From assembly GCA_944385965.1 (NCBI GenBank), contig CALWZG010000031.1, positions 1 to 39,268 on the forward strand: 39,268 bases of DNA, written 5' to 3'. Source of the stretch: an uncultured Anaerotruncus sp. Lineage in GTDB: Bacteria > Bacillota > Clostridia > Oscillospirales > Ruminococcaceae. The notes beneath the pieces are model-generated. The model worked only from the letters and a program-made list of their open reading frames with translations, was not told the DNA's origin and did no database searches. This document shows positions 25,707 through 34,813 of this stretch, in pieces (position 1 is the stretch's first letter; the number at the start of each line of letters is the position of its first letter). A program made the translations under genes and the position numbers.

Positions 25707-25805
25707 AAGTGTTTCCTCCTGTCATAGTTGGGAGAATCTCCCTTGTTTATACTATGCCAAAACAGGCAGGGAGACACCGGGCAAAACAAAATAGGTTCCA
25801 AAAAG

Positions 25806-25832
25806 AAAAAATCGGCGTGAAGCCGATTTTTT
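25806..25832 (-). terminator. Terminator of the fru-pts operon
   Basis: AAAAATCGGC-GTGAA-GCCGATTTTTT is a nearly symmetrical hairpin with T-runs on either strand, 42 nt after the ptsI stop. Confidence 0.9.
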
Positions 25833-25874
25833 CACAGAAGCGTCCGGACCTTTTTCATTAGGAAAGCCAATTTA

Positions 25875-27593
25875 TCAGGAATGTTTCTCCCGGCCCTGAG
25901 CCAACAGCTCCTGGATTGCGGCGGGGGAGGTTTGCTGGAAGGCCCGCTGGGTCAAATCCTGTGCCTGAGCGCTGTCCCAGCGGGAGATTTCCCGGCGGGT
26001 GGAGAGCAGCAGAGAAGGACTGACGCTGAACTCATCCAGTCCCAAAGCCAGCAGCAGGGGAATCATTTGGGTGTCTGAAGCGGCTTCCCCACACATGCCC
26101 ACAGGAATATGGGCGTTTTTGGCCGCCTCAATGATTCCCTTCAAAGCCTGCAGCACTGCCGGATGAAAAGAGGTGTACAGGCTGCTGACCTTGCCGTTGC
26201 CCCGGTCTACGGCGATGATGTATTGGGTCAAGTCGTTGGTGCCGATGCTGAAGAAATCCACTTCCTTGGCCAGCAGATCCGCTGTAAGGGCGGCAGCGGG
26301 GGTTTCCACCATAATTCCCAGGGAAATCTGGGAATCATAGGGCAGCCCTTGGTCCTTCAATTCTTCCTGGCACTGGGCCAGCAGCTTTTTGGCCTCCCGC
26401 ACTTCCTCCACGCTGGTCACTAGGGGCAGCATAATTTTCAAATTGCGCTGGTCAGCACCGGCCCGAAGCAGCGCCCGAAGCTGGGTTTTAAAGATTTCCC
26501 GCTGGTCCAGGCAGTACCGGATGGCCCGATAGCCCAGAAAGGGATTTTCCTCCTTCTCCAGCCCCAGATAAGGGATAGCCTTGTCGCCACCGATGTCCAG
26601 GGTACGAATGATTACCTCTTTACCCGCCATCATCTGGGAGACCTTCTGATAGGCTACCAACTGTTCTTCCTCAGTTGGTAGCGAATCCCGGTCCATAAAC
26701 AGGAACTCGGTGCGGAACAGGCCGATTCCCTCCGCTCCCGCGTCCAAAGCAGCTTGGGCTTCCGCCGGGCCACCGATATTGGCGTAGAGCTGATAGGCTT
26801 TTCCGTCAGCGTCCAGGGTGGGGCGGTCCTTGTAAATCTGGAGCAAAGCCTTCTGCTCCAAAAAAGCCTTTCTTTTTTGTTGGTACTCCTCCAGCAAGCT
26901 TTTTTCAGGGGACAGAATCAGGGTTCCTTCATTCCCATCCACAATGGCGGTCTGTCCGTCCTGGGCCTGGGTGAGCAGTCCCGGCACACTGAGAACCGCA
27001 GGAATCCCCAAGGCTCGGGCCAGGATGGCGGAATGGCTGGTGGGGCCGCCCGCCTCGGTGACGATGGCGGCGATATTTTCAGGGTGGATCCCCACCGTCA
27101 TGGAGGGGGTCAAGTCGTGGACCGCCACCACGCTGCCAGCGGGAAGGCTGCTGATGGTGAGGGGGCGGACCCCCAGCAGGATAGAGAGAACACGGGTACG
27201 GATGTCCCCTACATCGGTGGCCCGCTGCCGCATCAGCTCATCCTCCATGCCGGCGAACAGCTCGGCGTACATCCGGCAAACAGCGTCCAAAGCCGCTTCC
27301 GCCGTCTGTCCTGCCTGAATCCCCTCCTCCATCTGTGAAATCATAAAGGGGTCATTTACCATTGTAATCTGTCCGGAGAGGATTTCCGCCTCTTTTTCAC
27401 CCACATGGGCCTGGGTTTCCTCTGCCATTTTCTGGGTGTCCTGGCAAAAAACCTCCAGTGCCTGCCGCAGCCGTGCTTTTTCCGCCTCCTCCCCGGAAAA
27501 CTTCACCTGGGAGAAATCCAGAGTCCGCTCCCGCAGGCACACGATTTCGCCAATTCCCACTCCGCTGGAACCAGCCAGCCCCTGTAATACCAT
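25875..27593 (-). CDS. ptsI: PTS enzyme I (phosphoenolpyruvate-protein phosphotransferase)
   Basis: The start is ATG 27593 after AAAGGATGGAG; a GTG seven codons upstream is less likely. The 572 residues are normal for EI. The N-terminal HPr-binding and phospho-His domain contains GGPTSHSAILARALG with the active His. The PEP-binding barrel has FRTEFLFMDRD, IRTLDIGGDK, FFSIGTNDLTQY and the catalytic Cys in GMCGEAASD. It passes phosphate from PEP to HPr. It lies 31 bp after ptsH at the end of the fructose operon, so the general PTS proteins are made together with the fructose transporter. Confidence 0.97.
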   Translation of the reverse strand: MVLQGLAGSSGVGIGEIVCLRERTLDFSQVKFSGEEAEKARLRQALEVFCQDTQKMAEETQAHVGEKEAEILSGQITMVNDPFMISQMEEGIQAGQTAEAALDAVCRMYAELFAGMEDELMRQRATDVGDIRTRVLSILLGVRPLTISSLPAGSVVAVHDLTPSMTVGIHPENIAAIVTEAGGPTSHSAILARALGIPAVLSVPGLLTQAQDGQTAIVDGNEGTLILSPEKSLLEEYQQKRKAFLEQKALLQIYKDRPTLDADGKAYQLYANIGGPAEAQAALDAGAEGIGLFRTEFLFMDRDSLPTEEEQLVAYQKVSQMMAGKEVIIRTLDIGGDKAIPYLGLEKEENPFLGYRAIRYCLDQREIFKTQLRALLRAGADQRNLKIMLPLVTSVEEVREAKKLLAQCQEELKDQGLPYDSQISLGIMVETPAAALTADLLAKEVDFFSIGTNDLTQYIIAVDRGNGKVSSLYTSFHPAVLQALKGIIEAAKNAHIPVGMCGEAASDTQMIPLLLALGLDEFSVSPSLLLSTRREISRWDSAQAQDLTQRAFQQTSPAAIQELLAQGREKHS

Positions 27594-27624
27594 AGACGCT
27601 CCATCCTTTCCCACTGGGTTTGCC

Positions 27625-27888
27625 TTACTCCCCTAAGCCGGAGTCAATCAGTTCCACCACTGCTTTCAGCATGGCGTCCTCATCAGGACCATCACATTTG
27701 ATTTCCAGTTCGGTGCCCTGCTTAATGCAGGCGGCCATCAGATTCATAATGCTTTTTCCGTTGATTTCCTTGCCGTTCACCACCAGGGTGATGTTGGACT
27801 TAAAGGGGGTTACAGTTTTGATAAACAGCTGAGCGGGACGCATATGCATGCCCATAGGGTTGCAAACTTTTGTGACTGCGGATACCAT
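27625..27888 (-). CDS. ptsH: HPr phosphocarrier protein
   Basis: ATG 27888 follows AGAAAGGTAGG. Of 87 residues, His15 lies in NPMGMHMRPA and is phosphorylated by EI. Ser46 lies in NGKSIMNLM, the site used by HPr kinase in Gram-positive catabolite control. The usual GLHARPA reads GMHMRPA. The gene lies between fruA and ptsI. The Ser46 site allows a role in CcpA-type regulation, although no kinase gene is in the window. Confidence 0.95.
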   Translation of the reverse strand: MVSAVTKVCNPMGMHMRPAQLFIKTVTPFKSNITLVVNGKEINGKSIMNLMAACIKQGTELEIKCDGPDEDAMLKAVVELIDSGLGE

Positions 27889-27944
27889 AAAGAATCCTAC
27901 CTTTCTATGATAAATTTAAATAATAAAAACCTTGGAAGCCTGTA

Positions 27945-29915
27945 TCAACGACTGGACAAATCCTTTTTCAGCAAACCAATCAGAACCATTCCCACAACCG
28001 AACCAATGGCCAGGGCGGCGATGTATCCTAGAGCATTTGTCACCACCGGGAAAACGAACAGGCCGCCGTGAGGCGCGGGAAGGGCACATTGAAAGACCAT
28101 AGAGAGGGCTCCAGCGATTCCAGAGCCGATGGCGCAGGCGGGGATGATGCGCAGGGGGTCAGCGGCGGCGAAGGGAATGGCTCCCTCGGTGATAAAGCAC
28201 AGCCCCATGATATAGTTTACAAAGCCCGCTTTACGCTGGTCGTCGGTGAACTTCCTCTTAAAGAAGGTGGTGGCCAGAGCGATGGCCAGAGGAGGCACCA
28301 TGCCGCCAATCATTACAGAAGCCATCATTTGATAGGCGATGTCGTTGGCTGCGGCGCCTGCCGCGGCGGCAGTGGCGATGGCTCCTGTACCGGTGACATA
28401 AGCGGCTTTGTTGAAGGGCCCACCCATATCAATGCTCATCATAGCCCCCAGAACCGCTCCCAGCAGAACCCGACTGGTGCCGCCCAGGGAGTTGAGGAAG
28501 GAAGTCAGGCCGGTGTTCAGCATCCCCATGATGGGGTTCACCAGACACATGAAAGCACCGATAAACAGTACTCCAATGAGGGGATAGAGGAGGATGGGCT
28601 TGATGCCCTCCAGGCTGTTGGGCAGCTTATCGCAGGCTCGGCGGAGCCAGAGCATAAAGTAACCACCCACAAAGCCCGCTAAAAGGGCGCCTAAGAAGCC
28701 TGCCGGGACGGGGGTGGCGCCGCTGGAGATGGTGGCGAAGGAGGTTCCCGCCGCCGCTAGGGAGCCGCCTACAAATCCTACCGCCAAGCCGGGACGGTCA
28801 GCGATGCTGTAAGCGATGTAGCCTCCCAGGATAGGAAGCATAAATCCGAAGGCTACTCCTCCAATGGTTTTGAAGAAGGCCGCCAGAGGGGTGTTCATAC
28901 CGAAGTTGGCGGGGTTGATGGAGGCATCATCCAAAAGGAAGGCCAAAGCGATGAGGATTCCGCCGCCGATGACAAAGGGAAGCATGTGGGAAACACCATT
29001 CATCAGGTGTTTGTAAACCTGTCTGCCCAAAGATTCCTCCTGCTCAGGCTCCGCCGAGACAGGGCCTTCCGCCTCATAGACAGGAACGTTGCCGGACTCG
29101 ATGGTCTGAATCAGCTGTTCCGCTTTATGAATGCCATCCGATACCGGCACAAACAGCACCTTTTTCCCGGAGAAACGGGCGGTCTCCACATTCTTGTCCG
29201 CCGCCACGATGATACCATCCGCTTGGGCGATTTCCTCGGAGGTGAGAATGTTTTTCGCTCCGCCGCTGCCGTTGGTTTCCGCTTTTACCGGAATCCCCAG
29301 CTTCTGTCCGGCTTTCTCCAAAGCCTCAGCGGCCATATAGGTATGGGCGATTCCGGTGGGGCAGGCGGTCACCGCCAGAACCCGGTATTTGGGAGCGCTG
29401 GGCTCTTCAGGAGTGGAGGCGTGTATCAGAGGCGGGGTGTCTTCCTCCGGCTCCCCGAATTTGGCCCGCTCGAACCGGTCAATCACCGCCAGGAAGGTTT
29501 GGGGGTCTGCTGCCGCCCGCAGCTGACTGGTAAACTCCGGGTCCATCAAAAGCACCATGAGATGAGAGAGGATTTCCAGATGCACATCCCCATCCATGGG
29601 AGCCGCAATCATGAAAAACAGGTCGGAGGGCTGTCCGTCCATGGCCTGATAGTCTACCCCTTCTTTCAAGGTCATGGCCGCCAGACTGGGCCGGGCCACA
29701 CTGGGAGATTTGGCGTGAGGCACAGCGATTCCCGCCTCGATGGCGGTGCTGGTTTGGGCCTCCCGGGCCAGGATGGCTTCTTTATAGGCTTCCCGGTCGG
29801 TGAGGGCGCCGCCCTTCTCCTGAAGGCTGACCAGCAGCTCAATGGCGGAGGCTTTATCCGCCGCCTGAGCGCCTAACGCGATTCGGTCCGGGGACAGTAA
29901 ATCCACAATACGCAT
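27945..29915 (-). CDS. fruA: PTS fructose transporter, IIABC fusion
   Basis: ATG 29915 follows AAAGGAGCAATC. The 656 residues have IIA at 1-150 with the phospho-His in GIAVPHAKS, IIB at ~174-275 with the phospho-Cys in VTACPTGIAHTYMAAEAL, and IIC from ~300 with about eight to ten membrane segments (LPFVIGGGILIALAFLLDD, then IGGVAFGFMLPILGGYIAYS). It takes up fructose and delivers fructose 1-phosphate for FruK, 21 bp upstream in the operon. The domain order IIA-IIB-IIC is usual for Firmicutes FruA. Confidence 0.96.
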   Translation of the reverse strand: MRIVDLLSPDRIALGAQAADKASAIELLVSLQEKGGALTDREAYKEAILAREAQTSTAIEAGIAVPHAKSPSVARPSLAAMTLKEGVDYQAMDGQPSDLFFMIAAPMDGDVHLEILSHLMVLLMDPEFTSQLRAAADPQTFLAVIDRFERAKFGEPEEDTPPLIHASTPEEPSAPKYRVLAVTACPTGIAHTYMAAEALEKAGQKLGIPVKAETNGSGGAKNILTSEEIAQADGIIVAADKNVETARFSGKKVLFVPVSDGIHKAEQLIQTIESGNVPVYEAEGPVSAEPEQEESLGRQVYKHLMNGVSHMLPFVIGGGILIALAFLLDDASINPANFGMNTPLAAFFKTIGGVAFGFMLPILGGYIAYSIADRPGLAVGFVGGSLAAAGTSFATISSGATPVPAGFLGALLAGFVGGYFMLWLRRACDKLPNSLEGIKPILLYPLIGVLFIGAFMCLVNPIMGMLNTGLTSFLNSLGGTSRVLLGAVLGAMMSIDMGGPFNKAAYVTGTGAIATAAAAGAAANDIAYQMMASVMIGGMVPPLAIALATTFFKRKFTDDQRKAGFVNYIMGLCFITEGAIPFAAADPLRIIPACAIGSGIAGALSMVFQCALPAPHGGLFVFPVVTNALGYIAALAIGSVVGMVLIGLLKKDLSSR

Positions 29916-29936
29916 AATGATTGCTCCTTTCCTTTT

Positions 29937-30839
29937 TTAAAAGGTCTTTAGAACCGCTTCCACCTGTTCCTTGGTGGCTAATCCGTCAGAAAAAGCGGTG
30001 GCGCTGCCTGTGGCGGACCCCATCCGCAAGGCGAATTGGTAGTCTTTGGATTGCAGCCAGCCGGCTAAGAAACCAGCTACCATGGAGTCCCCCGCCCCCA
30101 CCGAGTTGCGCACCACCCCATCCGGGGCGGCAATTTTATGAAAGGTTCCTGTCTCGTCCAGAAGGATGGCTCCTTTGGCCGCCATGGAAACCAGAACATT
30201 CCGGGCACCCCTGGCCTGAAGCTGAGCCGCGCAGTCCTGGATTTCCTCATCGGTTTCCAGCACCCGGTCAAAAATAGCCCCCAGCTCAAAATTGTTGGGC
30301 TTAATCAGGAAGGGGTGGTATTTCAGCACGTTGCAGAGCAGGTCTCGCTCGGCGTCCACCACCGGCAGAATGTCCCGCCCATACAAACGTTCCAGAATAC
30401 GCTCATAGATGTCGCTGGGGAGGGTGGCGGGAATGCTGCCTGCCAGCACCAGAATATCTCCCTTTTGGAGCTGGTCCAGCTTTTGGTACAGGGCCTCCAA
30501 ATCCTTCTCCCCAATGGCTGGGCCGGTGCCATTGATGTCTGTCTCATCCCCCGCCTTGATTTTCACGTTGATGCGGGTAAGTCCTTGGGACAGCCGGATG
30601 AAATCGGTCCGAACTCCCCCTTGGGTCAAACCCTGCTGGATAGCGTCCCCTGTAAATCCTGCCAGAAATCCCAGGGCCACATTCTCCACTCCCAGGTTTC
30701 CCAGAACAGTGGAAACGTTGATGCCCTTCCCCCCGAACTGAATCAGCTCTCCGGTGGTTCGGTTCACAGAGCCTCGCTCCAAACGCTCCATATGAATTAC
30801 ATAGTCAATCGCGGGATTAAAGGTAACGGTATAAATCAT
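29937..30839 (-). CDS. fruK: 1-phosphofructokinase
   Basis: Two adjacent ATGs (30842, 30839) overlap the fruR stop as ATGATG. The second is better spaced from GGAGG and gives MIYTVTFNPAIDY, the usual start. The 300-residue PfkB-family protein has FGGKGINVS near the N-terminus (sugar binding) and the C-terminal GAGDSMVAGFLAGW with the catalytic Asp. It converts fructose 1-phosphate to fructose 1,6-bisphosphate. It is translationally coupled to fruR. Confidence 0.95.
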   Translation of the reverse strand: MIYTVTFNPAIDYVIHMERLERGSVNRTTGELIQFGGKGINVSTVLGNLGVENVALGFLAGFTGDAIQQGLTQGGVRTDFIRLSQGLTRINVKIKAGDETDINGTGPAIGEKDLEALYQKLDQLQKGDILVLAGSIPATLPSDIYERILERLYGRDILPVVDAERDLLCNVLKYHPFLIKPNNFELGAIFDRVLETDEEIQDCAAQLQARGARNVLVSMAAKGAILLDETGTFHKIAAPDGVVRNSVGAGDSMVAGFLAGWLQSKDYQFALRMGSATGSATAFSDGLATKEQVEAVLKTF

Positions 30840-31594
30840 CATGCTCCCTCCACTTCCTTCACCACACCATACTGCCGGTAACTTTCGTCCGGCAGCCGGT
30901 CGGTGATAATGCATACCCGGCTTAACGGGCAGATGGTGACCGCGGTCACCTTTCCAAACTTGCTGGAATCCACCAGAGCGTAGGACATATATGCCCGCTC
31001 CACTACCCTGGTTTTCAGAACTGCTTCTTCCATATCCGGGGTGGTAAGCCCTCCGCTGTGGGAAATTCCATTGGCTCCAATAAACGCCTTGGTAAAATTG
31101 TAGCTCTCCAGCGAACGCAGGGCCTGGGCTCCAATCACCGCCTCTGTCCCCGGCTTCAGCAGGCCGCCAAGCACATAGGCCCGCAGCCCTTTGGCCAGCA
31201 GGCGGCGGGCGCAGTCCATACCGTTGGTGACAAAGGTGGCTTTGGAGCCTTCCAGATGGTCAACCATCCGGGCGGTGGTGGTTCCGGCGTCTACAAAAAC
31301 CAAATCGCTGTCATTCACCTGGGTGGCGGCGTACCGGGCAATCCGCTCCTTTTCCTCCACATGGAGCAGTGCCTTGGTGTTCATGTCCGGCTCCTCCGGG
31401 TCGAACTGGCCGCTTTCCAGCACCACAGCCCCCCCGTGGACCTTGTTCAGACGTCCCTGCTGGGCCAGAGTATTCAAATCCCTGCGGACGGTGGCCTCGG
31501 ACGCCCCTGTTTTCTCACACAGCTGCGCCACGCTGACCGCCTTATATTCTTCCAAAAGCTCTAATATGGTCTCAAACCGTCTTTCCGCTAGCAT
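30839..31594 (-). CDS. fruR: DeoR-family regulator of the fructose operon
   Basis: The start is ATG 31594 after AGAAGGTGA; the frame is open upstream without support. The 251-residue protein has a DeoR helix-turn-helix (VSVAQLCEKTGASEATVRRD) and a sugar-phosphate sensor domain (VFVDAGTTTARMVDHL, then FVTNGMDCA, IGANGIS). It is the first gene of the operon, in front of fruK, so it probably represses its own operon until fructose 1-phosphate appears. Confidence 0.92.
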   Translation of the reverse strand: MLAERRFETILELLEEYKAVSVAQLCEKTGASEATVRRDLNTLAQQGRLNKVHGGAVVLESGQFDPEEPDMNTKALLHVEEKERIARYAATQVNDSDLVFVDAGTTTARMVDHLEGSKATFVTNGMDCARRLLAKGLRAYVLGGLLKPGTEAVIGAQALRSLESYNFTKAFIGANGISHSGGLTTPDMEEAVLKTRVVERAYMSYALVDSSKFGKVTAVTICPLSRVCIITDRLPDESYRQYGVVKEVEGA

Positions 31595-31606
31595 GGCGTC
31601 ACCTTC

Positions 31607-31700
31607 TGATTGATTTGTTTTGACTGTTTCTAAGATTATTATAGCAGATAATCCTGCAAAATCAATCATTTTTAATCATTTCCAATCAAATATTGATGAG
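31607..31700 (-). promoter_or_regulatory. fru operon promoter with candidate FruR sites
   Basis: On the minus strand TTGATT (31665-31660), 16 bp and TATAAT (31643-31638). TGATTGA-like repeats lie on both sides: TGATTGAT at 31607-31614 and, upstream of the promoter, AATCAATCA (31660-31668) and further AATCA/TTGATG copies to about 31697. DeoR-type repressors commonly bind such direct repeats; binding here is inferred. Confidence 0.55.
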
Positions 31701-31765
31701 ATTTTTGCCGCCATTCTTTGTCTATTTTAAACAAATCCCCGCGTTTCATTCCATTTTGGTCCTTT

Positions 31766-31800
31766 AAAAAGCCGCTCTTCCCAAAATTGGAAAGAACGGC
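31766..31800 (-). terminator. rtcB terminator
   Basis: On the minus strand GCCGTTCTTTCC pairs, with G-U pairs, with GGGAAGAGCGGC, followed by TTTTT. Confidence 0.85.
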
Positions 31801-31833
31801 TTTGTGATTTTTCCTATTTTCTGAGCCGGGAAC

Positions 31834-33042
31834 TCAATCCTCGTCTCCAGCTTTAAAGTTATAAATGGGACGGATGACCTTTAAAATTTTAACCGTGTCC
31901 CCGATATTGCTGGTGATGTCCTCCATCCGCTTGTAAGCCATGGGGCACTCATCCAGAGTGGATTTGCTTACCGAGGTGGTATAAATCCCGTCCATCTCCT
32001 TTTTAAACTGCGAAACGGTAAACTGTCCTTTTGCGGCGGAACGGCTCATCAGCCGGCCCGCTCCATGGGGGGCAGAATCATTCCAGTCGTGGTTGCCCAG
32101 GCCCTCACAAATCAGGCTTCCGTCCCGCATGTTGATAGGGATAAGCAGCTGTTCCCCCGCCTTGGCGGAAACGGCTCCCTTCCGCAGAATCATAGCGTCG
32201 GTGTCAATATAATTGTGGATGGTGGTGAACTGCTCCTCCACATGGAGCCCCATCCCCTTCACCAACTCGTCCACCATGGCCTGACGGTTGAGCCGGGCGA
32301 ACTCCTGAATCAGCTTCATGTCATGGAGATACTGTTGGAACAGCTCCCCCTCCACATAGGCCAAGGGCTTTGGAATATCCGTCCGTTTGGTGTTTTTCAG
32401 CTTTTTGAGGGCTTTCTGGATTTCTTTTTCCCGTCCGGCTTCCTTCAGCTGGGCGATTAACAGTTCCTGGTCCGCTTTGCTGCTTCCGTTAAGGCGCTGG
32501 TACCCTTCATTCTGATAGTAGCCTGCTACCTCCAACCCCAGATGCCGGCTGCCAGAGTGAACCACCAGATAAAGATGTCCTTCCTCGTCCCGGTCCACCT
32601 CAATAAAATGGTTTCCCCCTCCCAGGGTTCCCAGGCTCTTTTCTGCCCGCAGATGGTTGATTTGGCGGAAGCAGAAAAGGGATTCCAGCTGAATCCGCTC
32701 TATAAACCGGTGGGGCTTTTCCCGGATGGCGAACCCAGAGGGGATTTTGCTGTAAATCAGCTTGTCCAGCTTTTGAAGCTCAATGCGGGTCTCCCTCAGC
32801 CGCACCGTTTCCATGCCGCAGCCAATGTCCACCCCTACCAGATTGGGTACCACCTTATCGGTGATGGTCATGGTGGTTCCTACGGTGCAGCCTGCCCCGG
32901 CGTGAATATCCGGCATCATACGGATGCGGCTGCCCTTGGTGAACTCCTGATTGCACAATTGAATCACCTGGGCGATGGATGCCTCATCTACCACATCGGT
33001 GAAAATTTTCGCGGTATTGTATTTTCCTTGTAATTCTAGCAT
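31834..33042 (-). CDS. rtcB: RtcB-family RNA ligase
   Basis: The start is ATG 33042 after AGGAGGCATT; upstream frame is open but unsupported. The 402 residues match the shorter bacterial RtcB branch. Mn/GTP-binding motifs are present: PDIHAGAGCTVG, VGVDIGCGM with the metal-binding Cys, GTLGGGNHFIE, VVHSGSRHLG, and SAPHGAGRLMSR with the His that accepts GMP. RtcB joins RNA 2',3'-cyclic phosphate and 5'-OH ends in repair or tRNA processing. It stands alone between the fru operon and the divergent proC. Confidence 0.94.
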   Translation of the reverse strand: MLELQGKYNTAKIFTDVVDEASIAQVIQLCNQEFTKGSRIRMMPDIHAGAGCTVGTTMTITDKVVPNLVGVDIGCGMETVRLRETRIELQKLDKLIYSKIPSGFAIREKPHRFIERIQLESLFCFRQINHLRAEKSLGTLGGGNHFIEVDRDEEGHLYLVVHSGSRHLGLEVAGYYQNEGYQRLNGSSKADQELLIAQLKEAGREKEIQKALKKLKNTKRTDIPKPLAYVEGELFQQYLHDMKLIQEFARLNRQAMVDELVKGMGLHVEEQFTTIHNYIDTDAMILRKGAVSAKAGEQLLIPINMRDGSLICEGLGNHDWNDSAPHGAGRLMSRSAAKGQFTVSQFKKEMDGIYTTSVSKSTLDECPMAYKRMEDITSNIGDTVKILKVIRPIYNFKAGDED

Positions 33043-33390
33043 AATGCCTCCTGGCAGAATCCTCCGCCTAGTTGTGAAAGATGGTTTCCTGAAAGCCCAA
33101 GGGCCGCTTTCAGCCAGATGTCCCACAAGGGGGACCGCTCCACATCCTTTCGGTTTCTCCCCCATTGTGTTTTTTCATTTTAGCATAGCCCATCCTCCGG
33201 CGCAACAGAATTTTGTCTTTTCGGCCTTTGCCAGATGTGTTATAATTGGGACATCCTCTGCTGGAGTCATAGAGCTTTGGAGGGCGGCTCCAGCGGATTT
33301 GAAAAGATTTCCCGGATAACACGGGTTGAGAAAACATCACAAAATACAGTCTCAGCGGGAAACTGTGCTGTATAAGAAAGGAAGAGTTGT
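33043..33390. other. Divergent intergenic region rtcB/proC
   Basis: On the plus strand an extended -10 (TGT-TATAAT, 33241-33246) without a good -35 probably serves proC, giving a leader of ~140 nt. Small inverted repeats CCCG/CGGG (33310-33323) occur in the leader. No T-box antiterminator motif or ORF is supported. Confidence 0.4.
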
Positions 33391-34224
33391 ATGCTGACGA
33401 ATCATGTGATTGGATTTATTGGCGGAGGCCAGATGGCGGAAGCCATTTTCAGCGGGATGCTGGCCAGCGGCCAGGTGAAGCCGGAGAATTTCCGGGCTAC
33501 GGTAGTGAAGGAAAGCAGACGGGCTCAGCTGGAAGAACAGTATGGATTTCCGGTTTATCTCAACGATGGGCAGAACAAGGGCGCCCAAAAGGTGATTGAG
33601 GAATCAGACATTGTGGTTTTCGCGGTGAAGCCCCAGGTGGCCCGCTCCCTTCTGGCCAATCTCTGCGGGATTTTCCGTCCGGAGCAGCTGGTCATCTCCA
33701 TTATGGGGGGCATCACCCTGAGCTATCTGGCGGACTTTTTCCCGGGAAATCCTGTGCTGCGGGTGATGCCCAATACCCCCATGCTGGTGAGAAAGGGAAT
33801 CGCAGGCATCGCGGCCAACGACCTGGCCTCCAAGGAAGCTCAGGAGCTGGGGCTGGAGATGTTCAATCTGGTGGGACGGGCCTATCTCCTGCCGGAAAGC
33901 CTCATTGACCCGTTGAGCAGCGTCAGCGGATGCAGTCCCGCCTTTGTATATATGTTCATCGAGGCTATGGCGGACGGAGGGGTTGAGAAGGGGCTTCCCA
34001 GAGAGCTGGCCCTGGAACTGGCCGCCCAAGCGGTGTCCGGGTCCGCTGAGATGGTGCTGCAAACCGGAAAACACCCCGCCCAACTGAAGGACAGCGTTTG
34101 TTCTCCCGCCGGAAGTACCATTGTAGGGGTTCACGCTTTGGAAAGAGGAGGCTTCCGCAACGCGGTGATGGATGCCATCTCCCAAAGCTGTGACAGGATG
34201 ATTGAGGTGGGCAAAAAGGCCTGA
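33391..34224 (+). CDS. proC: Pyrroline-5-carboxylate reductase
   Basis: ATG 33391 follows AAAGGAAG. The 277 residues have the Rossmann start IGFIGGGQMAEAIFSGM, FAVKPQ, MPNTPMLVRKG, and the C-terminal SVSGCSPAFVYMFIEAMADG and VCSPAGSTIVGVHALERGG, all ProC signatures. It makes proline from pyrroline-5-carboxylate with NAD(P)H. Single gene with its own terminator. Confidence 0.97.
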   Translation: MLTNHVIGFIGGGQMAEAIFSGMLASGQVKPENFRATVVKESRRAQLEEQYGFPVYLNDGQNKGAQKVIEESDIVVFAVKPQVARSLLANLCGIFRPEQLVISIMGGITLSYLADFFPGNPVLRVMPNTPMLVRKGIAGIAANDLASKEAQELGLEMFNLVGRAYLLPESLIDPLSSVSGCSPAFVYMFIEAMADGGVEKGLPRELALELAAQAVSGSAEMVLQTGKHPAQLKDSVCSPAGSTIVGVHALERGGFRNAVMDAISQSCDRMIEVGKKA

Positions 34225-34251
34225 CCTGCCCCCAATTGGCTGAAACTTGTA

Positions 34252-34292
34252 AAAAGCACGCCTTTCCAACCCTTTTGGAGAGGCGTACTTTT
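34252..34292 (+). terminator. proC terminator
   Basis: ACGCCTTTCC pairs with GGAGAGGCGT (one G-U pair), extended by AAAAG/CTTTT pairs, and followed by CATTTTT. Confidence 0.82.
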
Positions 34293-34356
34293 CATTTTTA
34301 AAAGGTTGTTCATAGGAGTCTTTTCTAAAAATCACACTATTTGTGTAATTTGCGAA

Positions 34357-34385
34357 TTGAAATACAACTAAAGGATGTTTATAAT
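34357..34385 (+). promoter_or_regulatory. Promoter of the phage-type gene pair
   Basis: TTGAAA (34357-34362), a 17-bp spacer and a perfect TATAAT (34380-34385). The leader to 34552 contains a possible 31-codon ORF (ATG 34419 after AAAGGGAG) that resembles nothing I know, so I do not call it a gene. Confidence 0.7.
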
Positions 34386-34552
34386 TTATATTAAACAACC
34401 AAAAGGGAGTTGCGACAGATGGAAGTCGGATGGAAAAGAGGATACTGTCCATCCGCTTCTTCCATCAGCGGACCCCCCGTTTTCTCAAGACTGCTGCGGG
34501 ATGGGCGTCCTTGAGGAAACATGGGGCTGGGCAAAGGAAAGGGGTGTTTTTT

Positions 34553-34813
34553 ATGGCGGTAGAGATTTTATGTGACGCAGTGACCTGTGCCCACAATGGG
34601 GGAAACCTGGGGGGAACCTATCCCAGGCAGGGATTGTTCCCCTGCCTGGCTTCCCAGGTAATCTGGCGATGTGGGACGGTACTCTGCCCAGAATGTGAAA
34701 ATGAGGTGGAGCTGACCGACTGCGAGAACTATACCCAATTCTGTGGGCGGCAGATGAGGGAATGGCTCAAAACGGCTATGGACGGGGAAGCAAATGAAGG
34801 AGGCATGGGATGA
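34553..34813 (+). CDS. Small Cys-rich protein
   Basis: ATG 34553 is preceded by AAAGGGG at suitable spacing; the frame is open further upstream but has no ribosome site. The 86 residues contain seven Cys, among them CDAVTC, a CxxC in TVLCPECE and later single Cys, suggesting a zinc-binding fold. The stop overlaps the start of the next gene as ATGA, so they are translated together. Similar small Cys-rich ORFs sit before DUF1492 genes in Clostridia prophages, as far as I recall. Function unknown. Confidence 0.65.
   Translation: MAVEILCDAVTCAHNGGNLGGTYPRQGLFPCLASQVIWRCGTVLCPECENEVELTDCENYTQFCGRQMREWLKTAMDGEANEGGMG

Noticed and set aside
33250..33390. A T-box or other riboswitch in the proC leader
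   Set aside because: No T-box core (GGGTGGNACCGCG-like) or terminator/antiterminator pair could be found.
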